Below, piece by piece: positions 22,017 through 31,651 of a stretch of 64,000 bases of DNA. Below the pieces are notes generated by a model that saw only the letters and a program-made list of their open reading frames with translations, searched no databases and was not told the origin of the DNA. Source of the DNA: Humulus lupulus (lineage: Eukaryota; Streptophyta; Magnoliopsida; Rosales; Cannabaceae); contig NC_084797.1 in the NCBI RefSeq assembly GCF_963169125.1, forward strand, positions 93,653,868-93,717,867. The letters are read 5' to 3'. Both the position numbers and the translations under genes were made by a program. Position 1 is the first letter of the stretch, and every line of letters begins with the position of its first letter.

Positions 22017-22021
22017 AAAAT

Positions 22022-23237
22022 CCAATTGCCTGTAACATTGGGGAGCGAGTTGCAGCGCTCGTTTAAGTTCTGCACATTCGTGGTAGTGGACTGCCCTACT
22101 TCTTATAATGTCATTTTCGGTCGGCCCGCATTGGTCGAGTTCGAGGCTATCATGTCCATTCGTCATCTTTGCATGAAGTTCCCTTGCGATAACGGAGGGG
22201 TGGGAACAGTCCGGGGAGATCAGAAGAGCACCCGAAAATGTTACCACATGTCCGCCCGACCAATCTACATGGTCCGGGAGGAACCCTTTGAGGGACTCGT
22301 CGGCCCGACTAGAAGAACTGTTCGGGAGGAGGACGAGCTAGACCCGAGGATAGGAGATGACCGCATCCTAGAGCCCATGGACGAGATTGAGGAGGTGTGC
22401 ATTGGTGACACCGACCTGACCAAGGTAATCCAAGTCGGGAAAAATCTGCCAGCAGAGGTCCAGGCCGCCATCGTCGCCCAGGTAAAGGAGAACCAGGATA
22501 TCCTAGCCTGGTCTCATTCGGATATGACGGGGATCGACCGTAACATCATCTGCCATGCCTTGAACATTGATAAGGATGTGACCCCGGTCCGACAAAAACG
22601 AAGGCCCTTGGCTAGCCAACCCAGTTCTGGTACCAACTTCATCCGCGAAGCTATATACCCTGTATGGCTAGCCAACCCAGTTCTGGTACCAAAGCCGAAC
22701 GGGACCTGGAGGACGTGCATCGATTTCATGGATCTTAGCAAGGCTTGCCCTAAAGATTGTTTCCTGCTTCCCCGGATCGATCAGATGGTGGATGCAACGT
22801 CCGGATACGAAATCTTGAGTTTCATGGACGCTTACTCCGGCTACAATCAGATCTCTATGCATGTAGCAGATCAGGAGCATACCAGTTTCCAAACTGACAA
22901 AGGAATATACTGCTACATCATCATGCCTTTCAGGCTCAAAAACGCCGGAGCCACCTATCAGAGGCTCGTCAACCGAATGTTATGGGCCCAGCTGGGGCGG
23001 AACATGGAATTCTACATTGACGATATGCTAGTCAAATCCAAAACCTCCGGGAAACATTCTAGCGACTTGGCTGAAGCCTTTGCGGTCATCCGAAAGTATG
23101 GGATGAAGCTGAATCCCAAAAAATGCACTTTCGGCGTTGCTTCCGGGAAGTTCCTGGGTTTCATAGTGAGTTTCCGAGGAATAGAAGCCAATCTAGACAA
23201 GATCAAGGCACTGATTGAGATGCCCTCTCTCTGGTAG
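22022..23237 (+). pseudogene. Element A protease C-terminus and reverse transcriptase
   Basis: The frame broken by B at 9630 resumes here. [14 protein letters not shown] and FGRPALVEFEAIMSIRHL close the protease (about 22068-22170). An acidic linker follows, then the RT: WRTCIDF (about 22710), MDAYSGYNQI (about 22825), GATYQRLVNRM (about 22950) and the catalytic YIDD at 23013-23024. YIDDMLVKS is typical of Tat-lineage RT. The stretch before FIREAIYPVW is abnormal: a 28-bp segment (22665-22692, in the normal WLANPVLVPKP codons) is copied at 22609-22636 and replaces the usual linker before the finger domain. A stop at 23235-23237 ends the frame before RNase H. Confidence 0.92.
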
Positions 23238-24400
23238 CATAAAGACATCCAGAGTCTGACTGGGCGGGTGGCCGCCTTACATTGTTTCGTCTCAAAGGCC
23301 ATGGACAAGTGCATCCCGTTCTTCAATGTTTTTCGGGGAAGCCAATGTTTCGAATGGTCATTTGAGTGCGAGGAAGCTTTTAAAAAGTTTAAAGAGCACC
23401 TGGCCCATGCCCCGATATTGGCGAAACTGGTGGACGGGGGGCCTCTATACCTCTATTTGGCCGTGACCGAGCATGCGATCAGCGTCGCACTAGTGCGGGA
23501 GGATGAGAAAACCCACCTCCCAGTGTACTACGTGAGCAAGAGATTAGTGGGGGTGGAGTCGAGGTATCCGTTGATGGAAAAGTTGACATTTTGTCTGCTG
23601 GTGGCGTCCCGGAAACTCCGGCCTTACTTCCAGGCCCACGCCATAAAAGTTATGACCAACCACCCTTTCCGACAGGTGTTACAAAACCCGAGTCATCGGG
23701 GAGACTCTTGAAGTGGGCTATGGAACTGAGTCAATTTGATATAGCTTACGTTCCTAGAGTCTTAGTCAAGGGGCAAGCCCTAGCCGACTTCATCGTGGAA
23801 TGCTCCGGAATCACCGCAGACCCTGCGGCGCCCGTGTGGAAGGTGTTCATGGACGGAGCCTCAAATGAAAATGGAGCGGGTGCCGGAATCATCCTAGTGT
23901 TGCCGCAAGGGAACCAGTTGCAAAACGCCCTACGCTTCCACTTCAAGGCATCGAACAACGAGGCTGAGCACGAGGCCATGCTGGCCGGGCTGCGTTTGAC
24001 CCGGGAAGTAGGGGCCACGAACCTGGAGATCTATAGCGATTCCCAGCTGGTGGTCAGGCAAGTCTCGGGAGAATACCAAACCAAAGGGTAAAAGATGGCG
24101 GCTTACGTGATTCAGACAAGAGAAATGCTGCAAACATTCAAGAGGCACTCCATCCGCCAGATCCCCAGGGAACAAAATGTCTTCGCGGACCCACTCGAAA
24201 AATTAGCCACCGATGCCGAGGCGGAGCTGTCTGGTCTGGTCCCCGTCAACCATCTCCCCATCTCAAGCATTCAAGTCTTCGCGATCAACGCCATTGACCA
24301 CTCCACATCCTGGATGGGACCCCTTATCCACTATCTGACAACCGACGGGTTGCCAGCGGACAGGGCCGCAGCCAGGAAGCTTCAGTACCAGGCCCATAGA
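23238..24400 (+). pseudogene. Element A RNase H and second (archaeal-type) RNase H
   Basis: The first RNase H follows the stop: TGRVAALHCFVSKAMDKC (about 23262), LYLYLAVTEHAISVALV, VYYVSKRLVGVESRYPLMEK and FQAHAIKVMTNHPFRQVLQ. A frameshift falls near 23690. The second domain reads FMDGASNENGAGAGI (about 23846), KASNNEAEHEAMLAGL and YSDSQLVVRQVSGEYQ, then a TAA at 24089-24091 and IPREQNVFADPLEKLA. The D-E-D pattern of a second RNase H between the first RNase H and integrase defines Tat-lineage elements. One stop and one shift make this copy inactive. Confidence 0.9.
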
Positions 24401-25546
24401 TACGTCATGATGGATAGAAAGCTCTACCACAGAGGGTTATCCATGCCATACCTTAGATGCGTATCCGAGACTGAACTGAGCACAATCATGCATGAAGTGC
24501 ACGGAGGCTTCTGCGGAGACCATACGGCCGGACTCAGTCTGTCCAAAAAGATCCTGCGCCAAGGATATTTCTGGCCAACCACGAAGAAAGAATGTATTGA
24601 TTACGTCCACAAGTGCGAGTAGTGCCAAAGGTATGCGAAGGTCCGGCGAGCCCCTCCAACAGGAATAACTCTGATGACAAGTCCCTGGCCTTTCGCGGTG
24701 TGGGGAATCGATCTGGTAGGATCGCTCCCGACCGGGAAGGGAGAGGTGAAATACGCCATCGTGGCCGTCGACTACTATACCAAGTGGGCTGAAGCGAAAC
24801 CCATGAGTACAATCACCTCGAAGAAGGCCCTGGATTTTTTCATCAACAACATTATGTGTCGATACGGGCTCCCCTACAAGATTGTATCCGACAATGGAAA
24901 GCAGTTCGACAACATCCACTTCATGGATTTCTGTGAAAGACATGGGATCGTCAAAAGCTTCTCCGCAGTCGCCAGGCCTCAAGAGAACGAGCAAGCAGAG
25001 GCCATCAACAAAATCTTGAAAGGAACATTAAAGAAAAAGCTCCAAGCCTGTAAGAGCAAGTGGCTCGAAGAGTTACCTCGCGTGTTATGGGCTTACCATA
25101 CCACCGAAAGGACATCTACCGGGCACACTCCTTACTCCATGGTGTACGGATGCGAAGCCATCATTCCAGTTGAAACGGACATCTTGTCCCACAGAAGAGA
25201 CACGTACGATCCCGCCCAGAACCACGCCTTACTTCAGGAATCCCTGGATCTCATCGAGGAGATCTGGGAAGAGTCACATGTTTAGCTGAAGATGTACCAA
25301 GGCAAGATCGCTCGACATTTTAACTCAAAAGTAAAAAGCCAGAGGTTCGAGACCGGCGATCTGGTCCTGCAAAGAGTCTTCCCTACAACCCAAGATTCGA
25401 GAGTAGGGGTTCTGGGCCCGAATTGGGAAGGACCGTACGAAATCTAGCACGAAGTGTGCGCCGGAACATACCGTTTAAAACAGCTAGATGGCACGGAAGT
25501 CCCAAGAGCCTGGAACACGGAGCATCTCCGCAAGTACTATCAGTAG
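24401..25546 (+). pseudogene. Element A integrase
   Basis: The zinc-binding part reads HGGFCGDH (about 24500) with CE-stop-CQ at about 24615, so the second Cys pair holds an in-frame stop. The core has WGIDLVGSLPTGKG (first Asp, about 24708), VSDNGKQFD (second Asp, about 24887) and NEQAEAIN (Glu, about 24988), so all three catalytic residues remain. YSMVYGCEAIIPVE and the GPYEI / LRKYYQ C-terminus follow, with stops at 25285 and 25445. The frame ends with TAG at 25544-25546. There is no chromodomain, as expected for Tat elements. Confidence 0.9.
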
Positions 25547-26556
25547 TCAGGAGAGCATGTTCCAGTTTTATATTTTCGTTGAAAATAATGTACGCCTCAG
25601 GGCGATTCCTTGAATAATAAAAATGGTGTGTACAAAACGTCATAAAAGAAATATTATCAGAAAATGAAAATTCCAATCTGCTTCCCTAATCAAGTGACCC
25701 AAGACCAGTCTTCGCTCACTTGGGGGGTATCTTCGGTATGAACAAATACCATGTGGGACAAAAGGCCCAGGCCTAATCCCGGACCAGACCGACAAGGTCT
25801 GGGGGGTACAAACCCCAGTGGACCAAGGCTCAGGCCTGGTCCCGCCCCAGACAAACACTGTTCGGGGGTATGACAAAAAGGACCAAGACTCAGGCCTGGT
25901 CCCGCCCCGGACAAACGCTGTTCGGGGGTATGACAAAAAGGACCAAGGCTCGGGCATGGTCCCACCCCGGATGAACGTTGTCTGGGGGGTAAAAGTATCT
26001 AGTAGGACGTATGGGCTAGCTCGTATCCTAACTATCGGTCGACCATGCATGCCCCCAAACAACCGAGTACCCGTCCGCGTCACTTCTGCAATAGCTCACA
26101 ACTATTAGGGCGTGGGTCCCAGATGTAAGTTGTGTAAAATTGGTATTATAAACGGCCCAGGCCGTGGGAGCCTAGCCTAGGTTTCAAAATAAGCTAATCA
26201 ACTAAACCCCGATGGTCCAGACCATTAGATTTTCAACATTGGGGACTGGACAACTAGATTTAGTGATAATTATCAACTCCCTAATAGCCCAGGCCATTGG
26301 AAACTGAGCAGCAGGGTTAGAGTGAGTTGATAAGTTAAAGTCAAGAATAGTCTAGTCCAGGCCGTTGGAACCGGGACCAAACACTCGGCTCATTCATGCA
26401 CGATGGTGAAACACTTAGTGAAAGCTTAGCGGATGGATGGAAACGGGAAAGCAATAAGAAAAAAAAAATAGAGTGGATAAAACACCAAAAATTGTCTTAG
26501 ACGCATGCACGTTTGTAAAAGTATTGCAAAATTATAAACAAAAAGAAGATCCGGGT
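25547..26556 (+). other. Spacer between pol and the antisense gene in element A
   Basis: There is no coding potential. It holds a 60-bp tandem array (about 25757-25990) and, beyond 26110, several degenerate copies of a CCCAGGCCGTTGGAA-like word (about 26157, 26285, 26355). In the antisense direction it contains the 3' UTR of the antisense gene. Confidence 0.6.
25757..25990 (+). repeat. 60-bp minisatellite in element A
   Basis: Units begin GACCAAGGCTC at 25821, 25881 and 25941, exactly 60 bp apart, with a degenerate unit before 25821. Each ends in a G-rich TTCGGGGGTA-like block. The first two clear units differ at only a few bases. It lies downstream of the pol stop. Confidence 0.85.
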
Positions 26557-27195
26557 CTAAACTTCGCCAGGTACTGATGCCTCCGGGATAGATCCATCTG
26601 CCTCTTCATCATCCAGGGGCTCCGTGTCAGCCTTCTCCTTGGCCTCAAATTTGGCTCTCTTCGCAGCAGGGTCAGGATAGACCAGGAGGTTCATGCTCTT
26701 GTCCCGGACCCAGGCCATATATATGGCCTCATCGAAAGTGACGCGCAACATGTCATCCGGCTGCTCTTTTTCGCGGCGGGTCTCCTCGTGCGCCTTCACC
26801 TCCCTGTGAAGCAAGCCGACTAGCTCATGGATCCAGGCCTCCAGACCTTTGACCCTCTCCCGGTCCTGGGTGGACTGAGTCACCACCGCCTCCTGCGAAG
26901 CCTTTACTCGAAGAAGCTCCGCCTCCAGATTGGTCGTCCGCTCACTAGCCTCGGCTTCTTTCCGGGATAGAGCCTCTTCAAGCAAAAGCTTGACTCGGTC
27001 AAACACCGCACGGTTCGCTTAGGCTTGAGTAACCGCGTTGGCCAGGGACGCTTTGGCCTGGGCTGTCTCCTTGGCCAAGGCCTCCTTGGCGGCTTCTCTT
27101 TGATTCACTGCCGCCTCCAGCTCCAGCTGGAGTGTCTCCATCTTCATGGCAACCTCGACCACTAGGTCGGCATTCCGATGGGATAATAGAGCATC

Positions 27196-27270
27196 CTGGA
27201 ACAAAGCAATGCTAGAAGAGTCCTTACTAAGCAAAGAAAAGGAGAAAGAGAAGATGCAAAGCAAACTTAC
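27196..27270 (-). other. 75-bp intron in the antisense gene of element A
   Basis: Read on the minus strand, the donor is ACT|GTAAGTTTG and the acceptor TTGTTCCAG|GATGC, with a T-rich interior. The length is divisible by three and has no stop, so the frame is open with or without splicing. The flanking exons join HQATT to DALLSHRN. Confidence 0.7.
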
Positions 27271-28766
27271 AGTGGTGGCTTGGTGGCGGAGAGCTTGGGA
27301 AATGAACAACATGTCCTGGTTGGCGATGGTGGCATATCTCTTCAGTTGAAGATTGGACATGGTATTCCCCACTTGATCCAGCAGATTCGCCGCGAACGGG
27401 GCCGTGTCCTGCCCCAGCTTGGGACGGAAACCTGTCTCGGCAACCAGTCGATCCACGATTGGCTGAGGGGCACTGAAGGTTGCCGGGAGATCAGCGAATT
27501 CAACCTGACGATGAATCATCAGGGCCTTGTAAACCTCCTCGCTCCTTTCCCGGCCACTCTCCCAGGTCCGGGAAATGAGTTTGGACTGCTCGTCCCGCAA
27601 GACGGCCTCCCCCTCCTCAGGCAAGGCCAGGTGGAGGGGAAGAGTCGGTGCTGCCGGAAGGTCTTTAGCGATAATGTGACTCTCCCCGAACGACTCCTCA
27701 GCCGAACCAGCCCGCCTCGTCCGGGCCCTCTTGTTTCTTGGTTCTGCCTCCTCCACGCCCAAGTCCGGGGCTCTTTTCCCGGAGCTCTGGCTTGCCGCTG
27801 GTGCCAGCTCCAGGTCAATCACTGGGGGGTGAGCGGGAAGCTCGAGGACAGTGGCCGGGTCAATGACAGCGATCGAAACCGCTGCCAGGGCCACGTTGCT
27901 GGGTTGAGACTCCGGCCCTAGCGTCTCCTTGCTAGGTTGAAGCTCCGGTCCTGACGTCTTCTTGGACATTTTCTTGGTAGCCTTCCTGGACGCGGCCCTC
28001 GCCTTGGCAGCCCGGATCTCGATGAGCTGCTTCATCTGGTCCACGGGGTCAGACATATCAGAGTCTTCTGAAATAAACACAAATAAAAGAGTTAGTACAA
28101 TAAACGAGCAAACAAGGAAGTCAAGACTAAGAGTGACCCGGGACGAACCCTTATTTAGGCCCCAGACCTGACTCAATTCATCTAACGCGAAAGAATAGAC
28201 TCGGTCCCCCATGTCGTCCCGGTGTAGAAAGTTCCCGTATTGGAGAAACCCAGACAAGTACATGAGGACTTCTGAGCCTAAGGGAATGGGAGACGAAGGT
28301 CTCATTTCCCCGTCAGCCCTGAACACGGGGCCTCAGTGCGCTAGCCTATCCCTAGCTAAGTCTCCAGCTTGGAGAGCATAAGTCAAAATCATAGGTGAGT
28401 TACCTCGCCTTGATGCGCTAGCCCCGGGGTCCCCGTATTCGGTTGTCCCTCGTCGAAGAGGGCTTCTAACTCCTCGGAGGTGGCCGCTTCCCTTGGCTGA
28501 GCTTGGTCCCTCTTTCGCTTGGCTGCATCCACCAACGTCGCTTCCTCTACGGCCCTGATATGTTCCAGCACCAACTCCTCCCTCAGCACGGGATCTTTCT
28601 TGCATTGTATCCCCCGGAGGCTCGGGGCATGGATTGTTCGGTGGGCTGCGAGCATTCCGATCACTCGGAGGTTGTCAGTGTTGACATAGCCCCCCACGTC
28701 CAGGTCCTCCGCGCTTAGCTCGGAGTAAAACTTCTGCCGATCCAGGATGAACTGGGTGAGGGGAGT

Positions 28767-28866
28767 CTGGGAAAATGGTCCTGCCACCCGAGATGGTGTG
28801 GTGAGAATAAAAGAAAGAGGAAGAAAAGAGGACAAAGACAAGAAAAAGGGACGGGAAACCACATAC
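28767..28866 (-). other. Probable intron in the antisense gene of element A
   Basis: On the minus strand GTATGTGG follows the DFPQVG codons, and TTTTCCCAG precedes the TPLTQFILDRQKFY exon, with a T-rich middle. With this donor the two exons are one base out of phase; a GTGGGT donor six bases upstream would keep frame. Which is used cannot be told from sequence. Confidence 0.55.
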
Positions 28867-29890
28867 CCACTTGCGGGAAGTCCAGCATCAGCGTGGGGTT
28901 CTTCTCTATGAGGAACCCGGATGTCATGAACCAGTAGTGTCGGACGTCCGGGGGATGCTTCCAGGTGCTGGTAGGAGCGGGGTAGTTGCCCCGCGGTTTG
29001 AGCCTGTAGAAGCCGTCTAAGGTCTTGTCCTTGATGTTGAGTTACGGCTCCATCTTGTAGAAGTACAAGATTTCTGCAGGGGCCGGCTCCGAGATCTTCC
29101 TCGTGAAGCAGAAGACGCGCCATCCCGCAAGATATCGGTAGGCTTGGGCCAGAAGCTGGAAGGGCGCGATCCCCACGAATGTTAGGAATCGCACGAAGTA
29201 ATCATGGAGCGGGAGTGTAGCCCCCGCACTGATGTGGCCTACGCTCTAGGCCCCGAACCCGTTCACGGAAATGTGGGCCCTCTCCTCTTTCCTGGCCAGG
29301 CGGTTATGGCCATAACCACCTATGAACCGCTTGGAAGAGTCCCCTCCGGATCAGGTCCGGGATCACCAGGGATCCGCAAGAGCCTAATCGGGAACGAACA
29401 GTAGGATACACTCCTAAGCCGGCCCGTCGCCGCTTATCTGGGAATCACCCGGACCCGGAAAGGGCCCAGAGTGGCCCAGACCGGGCTGTCTTTCCCTAAC
29501 ACTAATTCTAAATGCAGGCAAGGTCTAGCAGCCTAAGCAGATAAGCAAAATGACAGGAAATCTCTGTTTGCCTACGTATAAAGGTGCAAAGGCGAAAGGC
29601 AGAAAAACTTACTGTAAGTTGCTGGTCGTGAAAAATGGTGGTTGTCCGGTGGCAAGGACGGCAGAATATCAGTCTTGAAATGGTGGAGACGATTCAGTAG
29701 CTTGTCAAAAGGGCAGGCTGGCGGCGTCTGCTCGGGCAAGGGTGCAGATATTGGAACCATTGGAAAAAGGCGACGGCGCAGGCGGAGTAGACGGTGGAAG
29801 ATATCATCGGCAAGCTCGGTCATAAACAAATCCTTCGAGTTCTTTGACTGACTCAAGAGTATAAATGTTTCAAATGAAGGCCTGGGGGGG

Positions 29891-29900
29891 TATTTATAAG
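29891..29900 (-). promoter_or_regulatory. TATA box of the antisense gene in element A
   Basis: CTTATAAATA on the minus strand lies 68 bp upstream of the ATG at 29823, and about 545 bp inside the 3' LTR border. Position and sequence fit a Pol II promoter directed into the element. Element I has a matching TATA at 35615. Confidence 0.65.
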
Positions 29901-30427
29901 AGCCCATGCGATGAATTTTGATCTAGCGGTTGGAATTGGTCCCCCCATTGGACGGCCAAGGATTGTGCAGGGGCATTAATGGATCCACTCGAGTGCTGGA
30001 TCAAGGTACCCCGAGGCGCGATCCGCTCCACTTCGATCCAACGGCCTAGAGAGAGAGGCTATTCAAATGTCGCCCCATCCTACGGTCTTCCTTGTCGTAG
30101 AAGTAATAATGGAAAGCGCCTGTGCTGATGGGACGCTTCGTGATCCGAGCTGACATAGTAGCCCTAGCCTAGCGACCCTTGAGGTGGTTGTTGACCTTTT
30201 AGGATCAAGTGCCATCGATGCAACATTTGCTAGGAGACACGTGTACCCCTCGTCATGAACCGGGGCAGTGGTAAATGAACCCGGACCCTAGTAAATGGTC
30301 TGGGCTCCACAGTCGTCCGGCACGCGATGCCCCTTGCCGCGGACCAGTTTCTCTGAGAAGGAAACGGGAAGAGTGCCGAGAGGATCCGGGACAGATACAA
30401 GCCTCCCCTGCGCAAGCCCGGATGAAG
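29901..30427. other. Region between the antisense promoter and the polypurine tract of A
   Basis: There is no gene. Around 30255-30312 it holds words such as GTGGTAAATGAACCCGG and AGTAAATGGTCTGGGCTC that match the 20-bp units in U3 of the LTR. Some of the LTR repeat material therefore also sits just outside the LTR, possibly as upstream elements of the antisense gene. Confidence 0.5.
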
Positions 30428-30441
30428 GCTTGGGGGGTAAA
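30428..30441 (+). other. Polypurine tract of element A
   Basis: GCTTGGGGGGTAAA lies directly before the 3' LTR, where plus-strand synthesis is primed. Element I has the matching TTGGGGGGCAAA on its strand. Confidence 0.8.
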
Positions 30442-31388
30442 TGTTATCCCCGTTTCCTGTCGGGCGCCTAGATCTGCGTTTCAGGCCCACGGGCTGGCCA
30501 AATGAGTTTGGGCCCAGCCCAGGCCCGTTTGGAAAGAAGTATAATAGATATCGACGACCCGATTCTAGGCGAGGCCCGAAGGGCGTCCAGGGAGTACTGT
30601 CCGGGACGGTTATCCGGAAAGTGATATGTTTGGCTTCCGGATAGCAGTCGGGATCAACGTGGGTGATCTCGAAGCCTGGTAAACGGTCCAGGCTCCTAAT
30701 AAATGGTCCGGGCCCATGGTAAACGGTACAGGACCTCGAAAAACAGAGAGGGACGTGGGTAAACGAATCCGGGTCGGTTCTCCAAGGTTGGCCGGATAAA
30801 GCATCCGTGACCCTGACTTCGTCACAGGAAGCGTGGGAGTTGTCCCCTCGTTTCCCTTGCAGAAAAGACCACCTCGGGATTGTACGCTGTTGGTTCGGAC
30901 CTGCGCAGCCACTGATCTGACCGATCTTGTCCTCTGAATCTGCCTCGTAACTCGAAATGCCCAGACCAAAGCTCCAATTTGTCGCATGATAGATATGGTT
31001 TGGGCTGGCCCAGTGGGTTCAGATTAGTATTTTTCTTTTTTGTTTTAATCCTTTGTAGTGGGCTTCCGATAGAGGAACCAGCAGTATTTATACCTTTATT
31101 GGGCCCAGGTCAGCTTGGCCCAAGCCCAGTGCGCCTGTGAACCTATAAATACATGCAACAGAGCACTGGAGAAGGGATCTCCTTTTGGGCATATATAGAG
31201 TTACTCTGCTAAAACGTGCAGAAAACTCTATAGTCAAAAGTTCTCTAAGTTCTAATACAACTGACTCGTGGACTAAAGCTCGTTAACGCCCCAACCACGT
31301 AAAAACCTTGCTTGCATTCTCTAAATCCTTTCTTTTTAAGCTCTCTTATCTATTTATATTTCTAGTTGCCGAAAAAACTAGGTAAACA
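30442..31388 (+). mobile_element. 3' LTR of element A
   Basis: 947 bp, TGTTATCCCC to GGTAAACA, followed by AATAA (31389-31393), the target duplication. TATAAATA is at 31144-31151 and the 20-bp repeat array at about 30674-30773. Differences from the 5' LTR are clearly more frequent per base than between the two LTRs of B, so A is older than B, as nesting requires. Confidence 0.93.
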
Positions 31389-31651
31389 AATAAAATATGA
31401 CACATGTCAAATTTGTTTTTCTAAATAAAATTTGGTTACTTATTTATTTATAATTAATGATAATTTAGTCATATTAATAAATTTTGTTAACCAAATTTGA
31501 ATTTAAAGTGTCAAAGTATGAATTTCGATAAAATATAAGATATAATATAAGTATAATTTTAAATTATAAAATACAAAATGATAATTATTAAAAACATAAG
31601 AAAGTATATCTATAATTTGATAAAACTCATTGTCACAAATGAATATTCACC
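31389..31651. repeat. Right arm of foldback element L
   Basis: This arm is complementary to 5409-5655 and ends GAATATTCACC, the mirror of GGTGAATACTAATTT at 5409. It starts with the AATAA duplicated by element A. Identity is moderate, with small indels, so L is old. Confidence 0.7.

Larger units (their letters stand above)
26557..29823 (-). pseudogene. Spliced antisense gene of element A (Transposase_28-like plus coiled coil)
   Basis: Read on the minus strand. The first exon starts MTELADDIFHRLL at 29823, 68 bp after a TATA box, and ends near 29613 at GTAAGT. A block at about 28870-29240 reads ISAGATLPLHDYF, APFQLLAQAYRYLAGW and EILYFYKMEP, the pattern of the Pfam family Transposase_28 (putative gypsy type transposon, PF04195). 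Next come an exon at 28404-28766 (LSAEDLDVGGYVNTDNLRVIG), a possible exon at about 28150-28326, an exon at 27271-28077 with a Lys/Arg patch (KRARTRR), and a final exon 26557-27195 with a heptad-rich coiled coil. The last intron, 27196-27270, is a clean 75-bp GTAAGT..CAG. Stops at about 27018 and 29244, and some out-of-phase joins, show decay. The function is unknown; the nuclear-signal-like patch and coiled coil suggest a DNA- or protein-binding factor. Confidence 0.72.

Noticed and set aside
25757..25990. CRISPR-like repeats
   Set aside because: Units are contiguous 60-bp repeats without spacers, within a plant retrotransposon.
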